A stretch of DNA of 64,000 nt from positions 1 to 64,000 of the forward strand of contig JAFTGA010000014.1 of NCBI GenBank assembly GCA_017458145.1, in the 5' to 3' direction. This document shows positions 26,301 through 34,258 of this stretch, in pieces. Numbering within the stretch: the first letter of the stretch is position 1; every line of letters starts with the position of its first letter. A program made the position numbers and the translations under genes. This DNA comes from Bacteroidales bacterium. GTDB lineage: Bacteria; Bacteroidota; Bacteroidia; Bacteroidales; UBA932. Below the pieces are notes generated by a model, which was given only the letters and a program-made list of their open reading frames with translations, searched no databases and was not told where the DNA came from.

Positions 26301-26683
26301 AAGTAGTGCTTCCTGGAAGCGTCGTTCCAGTAGAGCGTCTCCCCTTCGACGACAGGTTTTGCGTCGGCGATGCCGTTCGCGGCACCGAGGCTCAGGTCCA
26401 CGGTATAGTCGGCGGACGTCTTGCCGTCGGCGGTCATGCTTTCGTTGGAGATGATACGTACCTGGTCTCCGGCGGTCCAGTTGATCTGCTCGACCTTGTC
26501 GGTCCCCACCGTGCCGCTGTAGGCGGTCTTGGTATCGGGCGTGTTGCCTGTCTCTTCAGCGGTGCCCAGTCCGAAATGCACGACCGGATCATATTTGCCG
26601 AGGGTGTCGGGTTGGTCTAACGTCTCTTTCACGCAGCCGGAAAGCAGCGCACAGAGCGCAATGAAGGGAAATATTCTATTCAT
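23387..26683 (-). CDS. Giant fimbrillin-family lipoprotein with C-terminal FISUMP-type domain
   Basis: A 1098-residue lipoprotein (MNRIFPFIALCALLSGCVKE). The start at 26683 gives a clean lipobox and overlaps the preceding stop by eight bases. Residues about 30-360 follow the fimbrillin pattern (DTKTAYSGT, INWTAGDQVRI, LYWNDASRKHYFFSLYP). A central region is rich in Trp, Tyr, Gly and Asn (about 400-850). The C-terminal IYDPCPPGFKVPNEYAF and GMFFPALGRR-like segments match the Fibrobacter-succinogenes-major-paralogous (FISUMP) signature often found at the end of Bacteroidales surface adhesins. Likely a tip adhesin or surface binder on the fimbria. The binding target is unknown. Confidence 0.78.
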   Translation of the reverse strand: MNRIFPFIALCALLSGCVKETLDQPDTLGKYDPVVHFGLGTAEETGNTPDTKTAYSGTVGTDKVEQINWTAGDQVRIISNESMTADGKTSADYTVDLSLGAANGIADAKPVVEGETLYWNDASRKHYFFSLYPAPQTNAATGAATEDITMDASGEKAVVQGTIPDVQTYTSIQETDITGGGKEYEFLPDMSKAYMAAAACVAPENAGTQKVTLKYTPLFTAFRFSFYAADDKAKKYTVTRVELRSDPQEGHNLSGVFTADLEYDASQKSGSRFTVTDTTAARRSVAFEIPASEQRELGTDRISFTLLTLPVEQKHLTVDITFLDGNDSNNVRHRRLHMQNKGTGVWYAVPATNKLYVNSGLQDIQYYFEVTQNLKDEFDVSGTSLAEYYTVRSYREYDDRSGNGTTIKQPVNWTAVEYYYDYKWTTAPPSWLDDGVLQQGPGSDDSEGEKRSIKVGENTAADDWNSWDNDTPAKAFNLANHDIYGNEHTGHDPDNLGVPWETANCYIVSAPGWYCLPIVYGNGYKNGHINTAAFKNTATGEYLMKGTFQRGSWAPAANYGGGADIRGPWILRYVNETFNGESNVGDQIDKRQTKLVWEDVDGMIIVPGHNHAPGETYKDKDGNDQAFLERGQAHWDNSDYKAHYLYFYVDKDHMAHGGNAVVAVGDGGGNVVWSWHIWVVPKSRLEHATQTVWYYPEPSRQKFSYSSSGLTIDGMIDGDPTLLASNEMMDMNLGYVAGIQQRSCLIRFRQEGSGKEGMIYVIQKGDASTAGAVHYQWGRKDPMWTVALDALNYGKDIYWYHQNGNWSNTPVTRTSDNLMIENFASSTYTDAESWIDYGTDRALNRTIRRPEMFAQAPNGRYLWSQKRYDNLWDMSITAPNNDESGHDGPDHEVIKTIYDPCPPGFKVPNEYAFTGFNKKGIDVQVPASTDPANPADPEETINGLNASFYIGQDSAESQGMWLYCHPTDKTKGLMFFPALGRRSGFNGGQISGMFEEGMYWTAAPFQSNESGPGTGGNGYARTFHMRRNDNSFDPTNSPQCFPVYTRAAAPENQPYTGYIRTHAMQVRPIRDVPPTQYHGSLGPGIQEGKSLYGSINLN

Positions 26684-28427
26684 ACCAGCCATTCCATTGA
26701 TTGTTGTCATAGTCGTCCCACTCATCCACGTTCTGCCCGCCGGGGATGATCATGCCCGAAGGATCCATGAACAGGAAGCGCTGCTCAAGCACCTTCCAGG
26801 GGGAGACGGTGACCTGGGCGGAGAGCCGGTATTCGAGTTCGCGGGTCACGGGGACGATCTTCTCGGTCTCGTCCCAGACGCCCGTGCCGAGGCCCTCGAC
26901 ACTGCCCAGGGAGATTGTATAATTGTGATTGCGCACCACGCCGTACTGCGCGGTGGGGTAGTTGGCGCCCGGCGTCTGCTCCGCAGGCGTGAGGTGCTCG
27001 ACGGGGATCTTGTAGTAGAACTGCCCGTCCTTGAAGCCGTCCACCGTGAGGGCCGCAAGGGCTGCCGTGTCGCCGTACAGCGTCACGCCGGCGGCGGCTA
27101 CGGGCTGCAGCCTTTCTCCGCCCAGGGCCTTCCAGTCCAGATCGGCCGGGGTGGCGGCCTGGGTGCGGGCGTCGTCGGTGTACAACTGCATGGAGGACAG
27201 GATCGTGCGCTTCATGCCGTCGGCGGTATAGAAGACGCCGCCGTAGCGGAAGAACTCGCCGGCGCTGCAATAGCCGTCCGTGTCATCCGCGGCGGTCTTG
27301 CCCGCGGCAAGCCCGAATGAGAGACGGGCCTTGACCAGGACGTGGGTGACGCGGGGATAGAGCTGGTTGGCGCTGCGGGCCGTGGCGAGGATGCTGCCGT
27401 CCGCCGTGTTCTCCAGACAGTAGCGGCTGTCCGTGCCGAACGCAGCGTCGAGCTGGTTCCAGCTCAGGTACTCCAGGGCGCAGTCTCCCGGGGCGAGGTT
27501 GCCTGCGGGCTGCAGGTCTGCCACGCTTGCCGGGTAGGCGCCGCCGTCGTAGCCGGAGGCCAGGGGATCGCCGTAGTTGGGATCCTGGGCCCAGTGGGAG
27601 CGGAGACGGGACGGTTCATTCCACGCGACGGTCCAGGTCGGGAAGGTCCAGGCCGGGTCGATCTTCTTGAAGAGGTAACTGCGGGTGTTGAGCGCGTTGA
27701 GCCCCCAGCCGAGCAGTTCCACGCGGGCGTCGAGCACGCCCTGCTCCGTCGTGGCGACGGGGACGGCAAAACTCGTCGCCGCAGGTGCGGCGAGCGTGAC
27801 CTTGGCGGCCAGGCGGTCCAGGGGGACCGTCATCGGGTTGTTCCGGGCCTCGTCCGCATCTTCCATCAGGTACTTCGCGTTGACGGGCACCGCGCAGGTT
27901 TCCTCGCCGGCGGCGTTGATATACGTGGAGGAGGTCATCCGCAGGGGCGCGACCTGCTGGGCGGCGCCCTGATACTGGATGGACCGTCCGGCTTCAGCCC
28001 ATGACGCGCTGCCGGATTGAATGACGGCGCGCGCCTCGGAGAGCGTCTTGCGCGAGAGGTCCTGGTCCGAGTTCACGGTGACGATCATCCAATAGGGACG
28101 GTAGGTCAGCTGGACGAGGAAGACGCCCGCGGTCTGCTCGAAGTCAGTGGCGGTACGCTTCTCCAGATAGGCGCCTGCCTTGGAGTAAAAGTAGAGGTCC
28201 AGTGTCGAAACCAGCTGTTCGGAGAGCGTCGCGGCGTCGCCGTAAGGGGGCTGTGCCTCGCCGGCCTTGGTCTGGAGAAGCTGGTCTCCGTAGGAGCGGA
28301 GCGCGACGGACAGATAGTATTTGTCCGCCGTGGCGGCGCAGTCTTCCGGACGCAGGGAGTCATAGACGCATCCCTGCAGGAACACCGCCCCGCAAAGCAG
28401 CAGGATATATGTAATTATTCTTCTCAT
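26676..28427 (-). CDS. Mfa1-like fimbrial major-subunit family lipoprotein (second copy)
   Basis: A 583-residue lipoprotein (MRRIITYILLLCGAVFLQGCVYD). The start at 28427 gives the lipobox and overlaps the upstream gene by four bases. It follows the Mfa1 pattern: an N-terminal strand region (YYLSVALRSYG, VSTLDLYFYSKAGAYLEKRT), a middle section with LDRLAAKVTLAAP, a Tyr-Gly-Val-Val-Arg-Asn-His block (AQYGVVRNHNYTISLGSVEGLGTGVWD) and a C-terminal strand LSAQVTVSPWKVLEQ. The same block occurs in the first copy at 30594-32447 (GEYGVVRNHFYDITLGEIKGLGFGIFD), so the two are paralogues. The tail after the last strand is longer and Asp/Asn-rich. It could be a tip or accessory pilin rather than the shaft. 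Confidence 0.83.
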   Translation of the reverse strand: MRRIITYILLLCGAVFLQGCVYDSLRPEDCAATADKYYLSVALRSYGDQLLQTKAGEAQPPYGDAATLSEQLVSTLDLYFYSKAGAYLEKRTATDFEQTAGVFLVQLTYRPYWMIVTVNSDQDLSRKTLSEARAVIQSGSASWAEAGRSIQYQGAAQQVAPLRMTSSTYINAAGEETCAVPVNAKYLMEDADEARNNPMTVPLDRLAAKVTLAAPAATSFAVPVATTEQGVLDARVELLGWGLNALNTRSYLFKKIDPAWTFPTWTVAWNEPSRLRSHWAQDPNYGDPLASGYDGGAYPASVADLQPAGNLAPGDCALEYLSWNQLDAAFGTDSRYCLENTADGSILATARSANQLYPRVTHVLVKARLSFGLAAGKTAADDTDGYCSAGEFFRYGGVFYTADGMKRTILSSMQLYTDDARTQAATPADLDWKALGGERLQPVAAAGVTLYGDTAALAALTVDGFKDGQFYYKIPVEHLTPAEQTPGANYPTAQYGVVRNHNYTISLGSVEGLGTGVWDETEKIVPVTRELEYRLSAQVTVSPWKVLEQRFLFMDPSGMIIPGGQNVDEWDDYDNNQWNGWYE

Positions 28428-29569
28428 TGATTTGTCAGTCCTGTGGCTATCCATTCATAGGTAAAATGCCGCACGAGATTGAATCGGGTCCCGGCGGGGT
28501 GCTGTCCGTCAGGGCTTGCAGCGAGGCTGATCATACGCGTCCAGGCCGTGGCGGCCGGGTCTCCATAGCTGATGGTCGAGCCTCCTTCCGTCACGCTGAT
28601 CAGGTTCTTCGCGTAGGTGATGGTACGGTTCCCTTCCTGGATGGAAACACGCAGCGAGGGTTCCGGCTGGGCGGCGCCCGTGTTCAGCTCCGGCACATAG
28701 GCGATCAGCGATCCGTCGCCGGCAGGCACAAAGGCAATATTGTCTTGGCTGCCGATATCGGAGACGCTGTCAAAAGGCGTGGCGGGAGCCGAAGGGAATC
28801 CTACAGGCAGGACGCGCATTCGGCGGCGGCTGCCCAGCAGCTCGGCGCCCAGCAAGCCGGCCTGCGTGAAGGCGGCGTCACAGCGGATGCGCAGGCGGCA
28901 CAGCGCGTAAGTCAGCACCAGGTCGCCCTGGAGTTGCGTGGTCGTCCCCTGCAGGTGCCGGATCTGGTCGTAAAGGCCGAAACCGTGCATCGGAATGCCG
29001 TGTGCGAGGTAGTCGGCCTGGCTCCTGACTTCGAGGCCGGTGGGGTCGGTGGTGAACGAGAACCAGTCGATCATCTCCTGTAGGCTCGTCCCCTTGCCGG
29101 GGATGCTGGAGACGTTGTAGAGGAGGTCTCCGAAATTCGCGAGCATCAGCACGGCGAGCGATGTGCAGGGCTTGTCCAGGCTGAAATCCACGCGCAGACG
29201 GCCGTTGCCCAGGTCCGTTCTCGTAAAGGCGGCCGATTTGCCCGATGTGATCTGTTTCGCCCGGGCGGGGTCGAAGACCTTCTGCCCCTGGCCGTTGTCC
29301 ACGAAGGCGTCGGAAGCGTCGAACAGGTACAGGGCACAGTCTTCCACGATGCGCTCGTGTGTGTACAGGACGTCGGAGTCGCTGTAGCCCGCCTTGGTGA
29401 AAGGCTGTGACGAGCTGTAGTCCGCGAGCGTCACGGACAGACTGGCTTGTGCGGGTCCGTCAGGGTTGACGTCCCCTCCGGAGGGGAGCCGGCTGCATCC
29501 GGCCAGGGCGAAAAGCCCTAGCAGAAGCGCGGCGTTCCGGAAGGCGGCGGTATGATGGTTCATGCTCAT
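28424..29569 (-). CDS. FimB/Mfa2-type fimbrial accessory lipoprotein
   Basis: A 381-residue lipoprotein (LFALAGCSRLP). Its layout resembles Mfa2-like anchors: a beta-rich N-half with an early DCALYLFDASDAFVDN strand, a central LAVLMLANFGDLLYNV, and a second sandwich (LQGDLVLTYALCRLRIRCD). The C-terminus ends FTYEWIATGLTNQ. Such proteins anchor the fimbria or cap its assembly. It overlaps both neighbours by four bases, so translation of 29566-30591, this gene and 26676-28427 is chained. Similarity is structural in pattern; no motif proves the anchor role. Confidence 0.68.
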   Translation of the reverse strand: MSMNHHTAAFRNAALLLGLFALAGCSRLPSGGDVNPDGPAQASLSVTLADYSSSQPFTKAGYSDSDVLYTHERIVEDCALYLFDASDAFVDNGQGQKVFDPARAKQITSGKSAAFTRTDLGNGRLRVDFSLDKPCTSLAVLMLANFGDLLYNVSSIPGKGTSLQEMIDWFSFTTDPTGLEVRSQADYLAHGIPMHGFGLYDQIRHLQGTTTQLQGDLVLTYALCRLRIRCDAAFTQAGLLGAELLGSRRRMRVLPVGFPSAPATPFDSVSDIGSQDNIAFVPAGDGSLIAYVPELNTGAAQPEPSLRVSIQEGNRTITYAKNLISVTEGGSTISYGDPAATAWTRMISLAASPDGQHPAGTRFNLVRHFTYEWIATGLTNQ

Positions 29570-30591
29570 TGATTGTCCAAGTCAGAGTTCTGGAGGACGA
29601 TCCGCCAGCCGTTGATGTAGATGCCTGCGGCGATGTTCCATCCGTGGCGGTTGTCCAAAAAGAAAGTGATCGAATAGTCGTCCTGGCGGTCCAGGTATTC
29701 CTGGTCGGTCATCTGCTTTTCATAGCGGCCCTTGACCAGCAGGAAATAGTCCACGAGGGGGACGCTGATGACGGTCTTGCCGGTTTCGAGGTCCACGACG
29801 TTGAGCATCGTCTTGCCGGTCCCGTCGGAGGGGAACAGCCGGCCCGTGGTGAAGTCGGCCACGGCGGCGGTCATCTGGGAGTAATCGTCGTAGTCCACGG
29901 TGCCCTGATGCTTCTCGAAGGGGAAGTAGTCCACCGGGATGAGGTTGTCCCTTTCGTTGGCCCAGTTCATGGCGGTGCCCTCGTCGGAGATGACGAAGTC
30001 GTACTTGTCGGCCTCCAGCGGCTGCAGGTCGTTGAGCGCCTGCAGGACCACGTGGATGCGGTTGGTATTCTTCATCAGGTCCAGCCGGACGACGTTGACG
30101 CTGCCTTCCGGCAGGCTGCGCAGCTCCACATTCTCGGCATGGCCGTAGTAGATATCCTCCAGCTCGCTGTCGGTATAGACGTCCGCCTTGGTGCGGGTCT
30201 GCAGGCTGCACAGCAGGTCCTGCTTGGTGGCCGGGTTGGCCACGGAGTAGGCCCCGCCGTTCTTGAGGCCGCCCCACACGACGACATCGTAGGTGCCCGG
30301 CGTCACGCCCGGGAGGGACATGGTATAGCCCTCTCCGGAAAGATTGGCTCCGGAGTCGGAGACGCGGCTGACAAAACGCCCGCTGCGGTCGAACAGGAAC
30401 ACGTCCACGGCGCTGACCTCTGCAGGGAAGGCGTCCGCGTACTTCATGTTGTAGTCGTAGCGGAACCGCAGGGCGATGTTGCAGTTGCCCGGAGCGTCGT
30501 AGATGGTACGGTCGCAGGAGCAGAGGGCCCCCAGGCTGAGCAGGAGCGCTGCCGCGATGCGGATAACTTTATGGTTCATAGCGTTGTCCAT
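29566..30591 (-). CDS. Mfa2/FimB family fimbrial anchor lipoprotein
   Basis: A 341-residue lipoprotein. The ATG at 30591 directly follows the upstream TAG; an alternative ATG at 30579 (MNHKVIRIAAALLLSLGALC) gives a tighter signal peptide. The mature start CDRTIYDAPGNC followed by IALRFRYDYNMKYADAF is the typical Mfa2 N-terminus. VDVFLFDRSGRFV and TPGTYDVVVWGG mark the first transthyretin-like domain. The C-terminus AAGIYINGWRIVLQNSDL is also family-typical. In Porphyromonas gingivalis, Mfa2 anchors the Mfa1 fibre to the outer membrane and limits its length; the same role is inferred here. It directly follows the first Mfa1-like gene. Confidence 0.87.
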   Translation of the reverse strand: MDNAMNHKVIRIAAALLLSLGALCSCDRTIYDAPGNCNIALRFRYDYNMKYADAFPAEVSAVDVFLFDRSGRFVSRVSDSGANLSGEGYTMSLPGVTPGTYDVVVWGGLKNGGAYSVANPATKQDLLCSLQTRTKADVYTDSELEDIYYGHAENVELRSLPEGSVNVVRLDLMKNTNRIHVVLQALNDLQPLEADKYDFVISDEGTAMNWANERDNLIPVDYFPFEKHQGTVDYDDYSQMTAAVADFTTGRLFPSDGTGKTMLNVVDLETGKTVISVPLVDYFLLVKGRYEKQMTDQEYLDRQDDYSITFFLDNRHGWNIAAGIYINGWRIVLQNSDLDNQ

Positions 30592-30593
30592 CA

Positions 30594-32447
30594 CTATTCA
30601 ACAAGGTCGGAAGTCTGGGACACAAGATGCCAGGCGTTGATGTTGACACTGGCGGAGAGGAACCACTTTTCGTCGGTGTCATCCGGGACGACGCGCTGGT
30701 CCGGCGTGTTGGGGTCGGCCGGGTCGAAGATGCCGAAGCCGAGACCCTTGATCTCGCCGAGGGTGATGTCGTAGAAGTGGTTGCGGACCACACCGTATTC
30801 GCCAAGGTAGGTCTCGTCCGGGTCGGTCTGGGGCACGACGTGCTTGATGGGCACGAAATAGACCATCCAGCCGTTCTCATAGAGGTCGGCCAGGCCGAGG
30901 ACATAGTTTCCGAAGGCATCCTCGATGACGGCGCTGGTGGCTTCGGCCTTGGTGGTGCCGTTGTCCTGGGAGTAGAAGAGTTTCTTGCCGGCATAGTCGC
31001 CCGTACCGCCGATCAGGTCCTGCTTGGGGAAGGCGGATACCTTGAAGTCGGAAGGATTGGTCCCGGCGCGGTTGATGAAGCGGCCGTTGCCGTTGTTCTC
31101 GTAACGGGCGGTCACGATCTCGAGGTCCGTTGCGGCCATGGCCGTGCTGCCGGCGGCGTCGGCGCCGACATAGAAAGTGTAGCCGGTCTTGACGTCCGTC
31201 AGGATGCGGTTGAGATAGTCGGTGCGGGCGAGGACGGTGCCGTTGTAGCGGAAGTAGTTCTGGTCGTAGTCCGCGGCTCCTTTGGTCTTGAACTGGGCGA
31301 AGACGAGCACGTGCGTGCCCACGTTCTTGGCCTTGTGGGACAGGGTCTCGTCGAAGGTGTTCTCGAAGCAGTAGGTCTTCTGGCGCCAGGCGGCGGCGTC
31401 AAAGGCGGGATCGGCCGGATCGGTCGCAGTGATGGCCTTGGCCCAGAGGTTCTTCTGGGTATAGTGATGCACCGGGGAGATATCCTCATGGTAGTCGAGG
31501 TTGTCCACGGGATAGTTATCAAGCGGGGCTTCAATCGTGGAATACCAGGGATCGCGGCCCCAGGCCGTGCGGAAATAGGCGGGATCGGTCGGCACGGAAG
31601 CCTCGTTGCCGGTCCAGGTGTACTTGGGATTCTGGGGCCAGGCGGCGTCGATGTGCTTGACCAGGAAGGAGTTCTTGTTGACGGAGTTGAGGGACCATCC
31701 GCGGATCACGACATCGTAGTTGGCGGCGATGTCCTGGGCCAGGGTGACGGTCTCGGTGTGCACGTTGACCTTGGCCACGATGCGCTCCACGTAGATGTTG
31801 ACCGGATTGGCCATGGCGTCCTTGGGGTCGTAGCAGATGGCGTTATGCGGGATGGGGTAGGCCTGTACGACGGAAGGTGTGCCGTTCGCGGTATCATAGT
31901 AGCTGGAGTTGGCCATCGTGAAGTAGAACTTGCCGTCGCTGCCGGTGATGCCGAAGTTGGACGGATTGCCGAACTTGCTGTCGGTGTCCTGCATCTCGGC
32001 GAGCGCCGCGTCAAGCGTCTTGTGGTTGGCAAAACGGTCGGCCGTCTCCTTGCTGATGTTCATCAGGACGACCACCTCGGTCGGGTGGACGCCGTTGGAT
32101 TCCAGCATCACGACGGCCTGCTTGGTGTTGGCGGCCACGGGACCGCCGGCGGTCTGCTGCCAGATGGTCTCGTCCTCCAGGTCATTGACCTGGCCGCGGG
32201 TCACGAAATTGCCGTTGCGGTAGAAGAAGAACCAGGCATTGTACACGGCGCTCTCCTCGGCGGTGCCGTTGCTGTAGTCCGCCTTGGTGGCGGGACTCTC
32301 GGGGGAGGCGATCCGGAAGGAAACGTACTGGTTGTCGAGTTTTTCGGGATCGAGGTCGGGTCCGGTCCCGTTCTGGGTCTTGGTGCAGGCGGTCGCTGCA
32401 AGGGCGGCCATCGCGAGGAGGGCGATGAAAAGGCGATTGTGTTTCAT
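30594..32447 (-). CDS. Mfa1-like fimbrial major subunit (first copy)
   Basis: A 617-residue lipoprotein precursor (MKHNRLFIALLAMAALAATACTKTQ, Cys21). The start at 32447 is chosen for this signal; the longer open frame overlaps the DUF3868 gene. Mfa1-type features are VSFRIASPESPATKAD, AVYNAWFFFYRNGNFVTRG, VVVLMNISKETADRF, IYVERIVAKVNVHTE and the block GEYGVVRNHFYDITLGEIKG, with terminal strand LSASVNINAWHLVSQ. In this family the shaft pilin is exported as a lipoprotein, cleaved by an Arg-specific protease and polymerised by strand exchange. Arg at the end of the first strand segment could be the cleavage site (inference). It lies 22 bases after the DUF3868 gene and is likely the shaft subunit. 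Confidence 0.86.
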   Translation of the reverse strand: MKHNRLFIALLAMAALAATACTKTQNGTGPDLDPEKLDNQYVSFRIASPESPATKADYSNGTAEESAVYNAWFFFYRNGNFVTRGQVNDLEDETIWQQTAGGPVAANTKQAVVMLESNGVHPTEVVVLMNISKETADRFANHKTLDAALAEMQDTDSKFGNPSNFGITGSDGKFYFTMANSSYYDTANGTPSVVQAYPIPHNAICYDPKDAMANPVNIYVERIVAKVNVHTETVTLAQDIAANYDVVIRGWSLNSVNKNSFLVKHIDAAWPQNPKYTWTGNEASVPTDPAYFRTAWGRDPWYSTIEAPLDNYPVDNLDYHEDISPVHHYTQKNLWAKAITATDPADPAFDAAAWRQKTYCFENTFDETLSHKAKNVGTHVLVFAQFKTKGAADYDQNYFRYNGTVLARTDYLNRILTDVKTGYTFYVGADAAGSTAMAATDLEIVTARYENNGNGRFINRAGTNPSDFKVSAFPKQDLIGGTGDYAGKKLFYSQDNGTTKAEATSAVIEDAFGNYVLGLADLYENGWMVYFVPIKHVVPQTDPDETYLGEYGVVRNHFYDITLGEIKGLGFGIFDPADPNTPDQRVVPDDTDEKWFLSASVNINAWHLVSQTSDLVE

Positions 32448-32469
32448 TGCACTATGATGAAAATATAGA

Positions 32470-33516
32470 TTATTCTGCTGATTTCTGGATGGTATAGTCA
32501 ATTCTGTAGTCGGTCCTGCGCAGGAACGGCAGGATCTTGTCCTGGATGGTCTGCCAGTCATCGGGGTAGCGGCTCCGGATGAGCTGCTCCTTGCTGTCCG
32601 GTTCCCGGTCGGAGTCGATCAGCTGGAGAATGGCGGCACGGTTGGGGAGGGAAGACTCCTCGACGGAGGCGCGCAGGCCCTCCCAGTTTTCCGGCTCGGA
32701 CTCGGTCTCGATCAGTTCGGGAACAATGCCGAAGGTGGAGACGAGATAGTCCTTGACGGCCTGGGTGCGGGTTTCGGCCAGTTTTGCGTTGTTCTTGTAG
32801 GAACCTTCCGGGGAAGCGTAGCCCTTGATCCAGATCTTCTGGATCTGCTGTCCGGAGATGTGGCGAACGGAGTCGACCGAGGCCCGGAGCTGGGCGAGTT
32901 CGCTGGTGTTGGCGTGATAGGCCGGATCAATGCGGGAACTGTTGAGCCGGAAGTCGATGAATGCGCGTCCGGACAGGGAGAGGACCTGGCTCTGCTGCTC
33001 CACGATGACTTCCCGTTCCACATAGACGGTATCCTGCCGGACCGTGGCCGGAGTGGTGTCGCGGAACTGCTTGACCAGCAGTTCGCTGGTCGCGCTGTCG
33101 GGCTTGCCGCAGCAGCCCACGTCCTGACGGGTCAGGACAAGCTCCGCGCCGTCCATCCAGGAGGCGTAGGGGATCTGGGCGCTATAGTGGACCGTGTCCG
33201 GGCGGCGGCCCTTGCGGTAGGTGATCTCATCGGCGGTGCCGCTGGCCGTCGCGCGGCGGCGGTCATAGTAGTACCAGCGGTTGTGGCTGTAGAGGCCGAT
33301 GGCGCGGAAATCCGCGGTGTTGCTGCCGTCCCGGAGCTGCGGGACGAGCAGGGCCGTCCGGCCAGCGGGGACCTTGGTGTCCTGCAGGTCCACGTCCATG
33401 GTCAGATGCATATAGGATCCCTCGCGGGTGAGGGACAGGTTATCCACTGTCTGTGCCTTGAGCGGCAGGGCAGCGATCACGAGGAGGGATGCAAGTGCAG
33501 TAATCTTTCTGTTCAT
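32470..33516 (-). CDS. DUF3868 and OmpA-like protein of the fimbrial operon
   Basis: A 348-residue exported protein (signal peptide to PLKAQ). The N-terminal half (LSLTREGSYMHLTMDVDLQDTKV, ALLVPQLRDG, IGLYSHNRWYYYDRR) matches DUF3868, found beside Bacteroidales fimbrial genes. The C-terminal half has an OmpA-like fold: FIDFRLNSSRIDPAY, IQKIWIKGYASPEGSYKNNAKLAETRTQAVKDYL. The OmpA module normally binds peptidoglycan, so this protein probably ties the fimbrial assembly to the wall. Two adjacent cysteines (DVGCCGK) near residue 130 are notable. It is the second gene of the operon, 13 bases after the DUF3575 gene. Confidence 0.86.
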   Translation of the reverse strand: MNRKITALASLLVIAALPLKAQTVDNLSLTREGSYMHLTMDVDLQDTKVPAGRTALLVPQLRDGSNTADFRAIGLYSHNRWYYYDRRRATASGTADEITYRKGRRPDTVHYSAQIPYASWMDGAELVLTRQDVGCCGKPDSATSELLVKQFRDTTPATVRQDTVYVEREVIVEQQSQVLSLSGRAFIDFRLNSSRIDPAYHANTSELAQLRASVDSVRHISGQQIQKIWIKGYASPEGSYKNNAKLAETRTQAVKDYLVSTFGIVPELIETESEPENWEGLRASVEESSLPNRAAILQLIDSDREPDSKEQLIRSRYPDDWQTIQDKILPFLRRTDYRIDYTIQKSAE

Positions 33517-33529
33517 TTCCGGTCCTTAA

Positions 33530-34120
33530 TTAAAAGAGGTAGACAATGCTGATGGCCGCCTTGGTGATGGCGGGACGCAATTTGCGGACGTCGGTGGCCG
33601 TCGGACGATTGCAGACGTCGCATTCAAATCCGTCAGCGATGGAATAGATGGCGCCGGCGCCCACCTCGAATTCGAGGTTCCAGTGCCGGCCGATCGGAAG
33701 TGCGTAGCCATATCCCAGGCCTGCGCCGAAGGCCCAGCCTTGATAACGCTCGTTGCCCAGGACGGAGAATTCCGTGCCGAGCATGCGGATGTTGTTGGGA
33801 ATATTTCCGAAGTTGAACTGGCCTGCCAGTGCGTGGAAGGCGAAGAAATGGCCGGCGAAGCGGTCACAGGTCCACAGGCGCAGTTCGGGCTGCACCATCC
33901 AGTGTTTCCATTTCATGTTGTCCTTCCAGGTCCAGGGATTGAAGTTGCCCGAGATGTCGAGCGTGAGGCGGGGTGCAAGGCCGATTTCAATACCGGCATT
34001 CACCGTAGCTGTTGCGTCGTACAACAGGTTCGTCTTCAAAGCGAAAGACTGTGCGGCTGCGCTCAGGCCGGTACATGCGCCGACCACGACAAGCAGAAGA
34101 AACAGACGAATCTTATTCAT
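33530..34120 (-). CDS. DUF3575 family outer-membrane protein of the fimbrial operon
   Basis: A 196-residue protein with a signal peptide ending near AAAQ. ATG 34120 gives this signal; upstream in-frame codons fall in the promoter. ALKTNLLYDATATVNAGIEIGLAPRLTLDISGNFNPW is the diagnostic DUF3575 start, followed by beta-barrel strands, AGAIYSI, and a C-terminal ISIVYLF with terminal Phe. DUF3575 proteins form small barrels encoded with DUF3868 and Mfa/Fim genes; a role in fimbrial assembly is inferred from this linkage. First gene of the eight-gene operon, with a good promoter 50 bases upstream. A CDVCNR motif near residue 170 is unusual for a barrel loop. Confidence 0.86.
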   Translation of the reverse strand: MNKIRLFLLLVVVGACTGLSAAAQSFALKTNLLYDATATVNAGIEIGLAPRLTLDISGNFNPWTWKDNMKWKHWMVQPELRLWTCDRFAGHFFAFHALAGQFNFGNIPNNIRMLGTEFSVLGNERYQGWAFGAGLGYGYALPIGRHWNLEFEVGAGAIYSIADGFECDVCNRPTATDVRKLRPAITKAAISIVYLF

Positions 34121-34166
34121 TGATATTTGTGTATAAAGTCTTTCAGGGTGTTTTTGAAAATTTTCG

Positions 34167-34197
34167 CAAAGATAGGCATCTTTTAAATCATACGCAA
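34167..34197 (-). promoter_or_regulatory. Promoter of the fimbrial operon
   Basis: The minus strand shows TTG (34197-34195), a 20-base spacer and TATCTTTG (34174-34167). Transcription would begin near 34160, about 40 bases before the DUF3575 ATG. No inverted repeats that would allow on/off inversion of the promoter were seen flanking it. Confidence 0.75.
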
Positions 34198-34258
34198 GAA
34201 TCGCATGCAAGATTATTTCTTTTCATGCATTCTGCGGAAAAGTTGACTTCCCGGAGCC

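Noticed and set aside
34121..34258. Gap between the fimbrial operon and der searched for an invertible promoter
   Set aside because: Only a weak GCATG/CATGC hairpin and the single promoter were seen; no flanking inverted repeats of invertase type.
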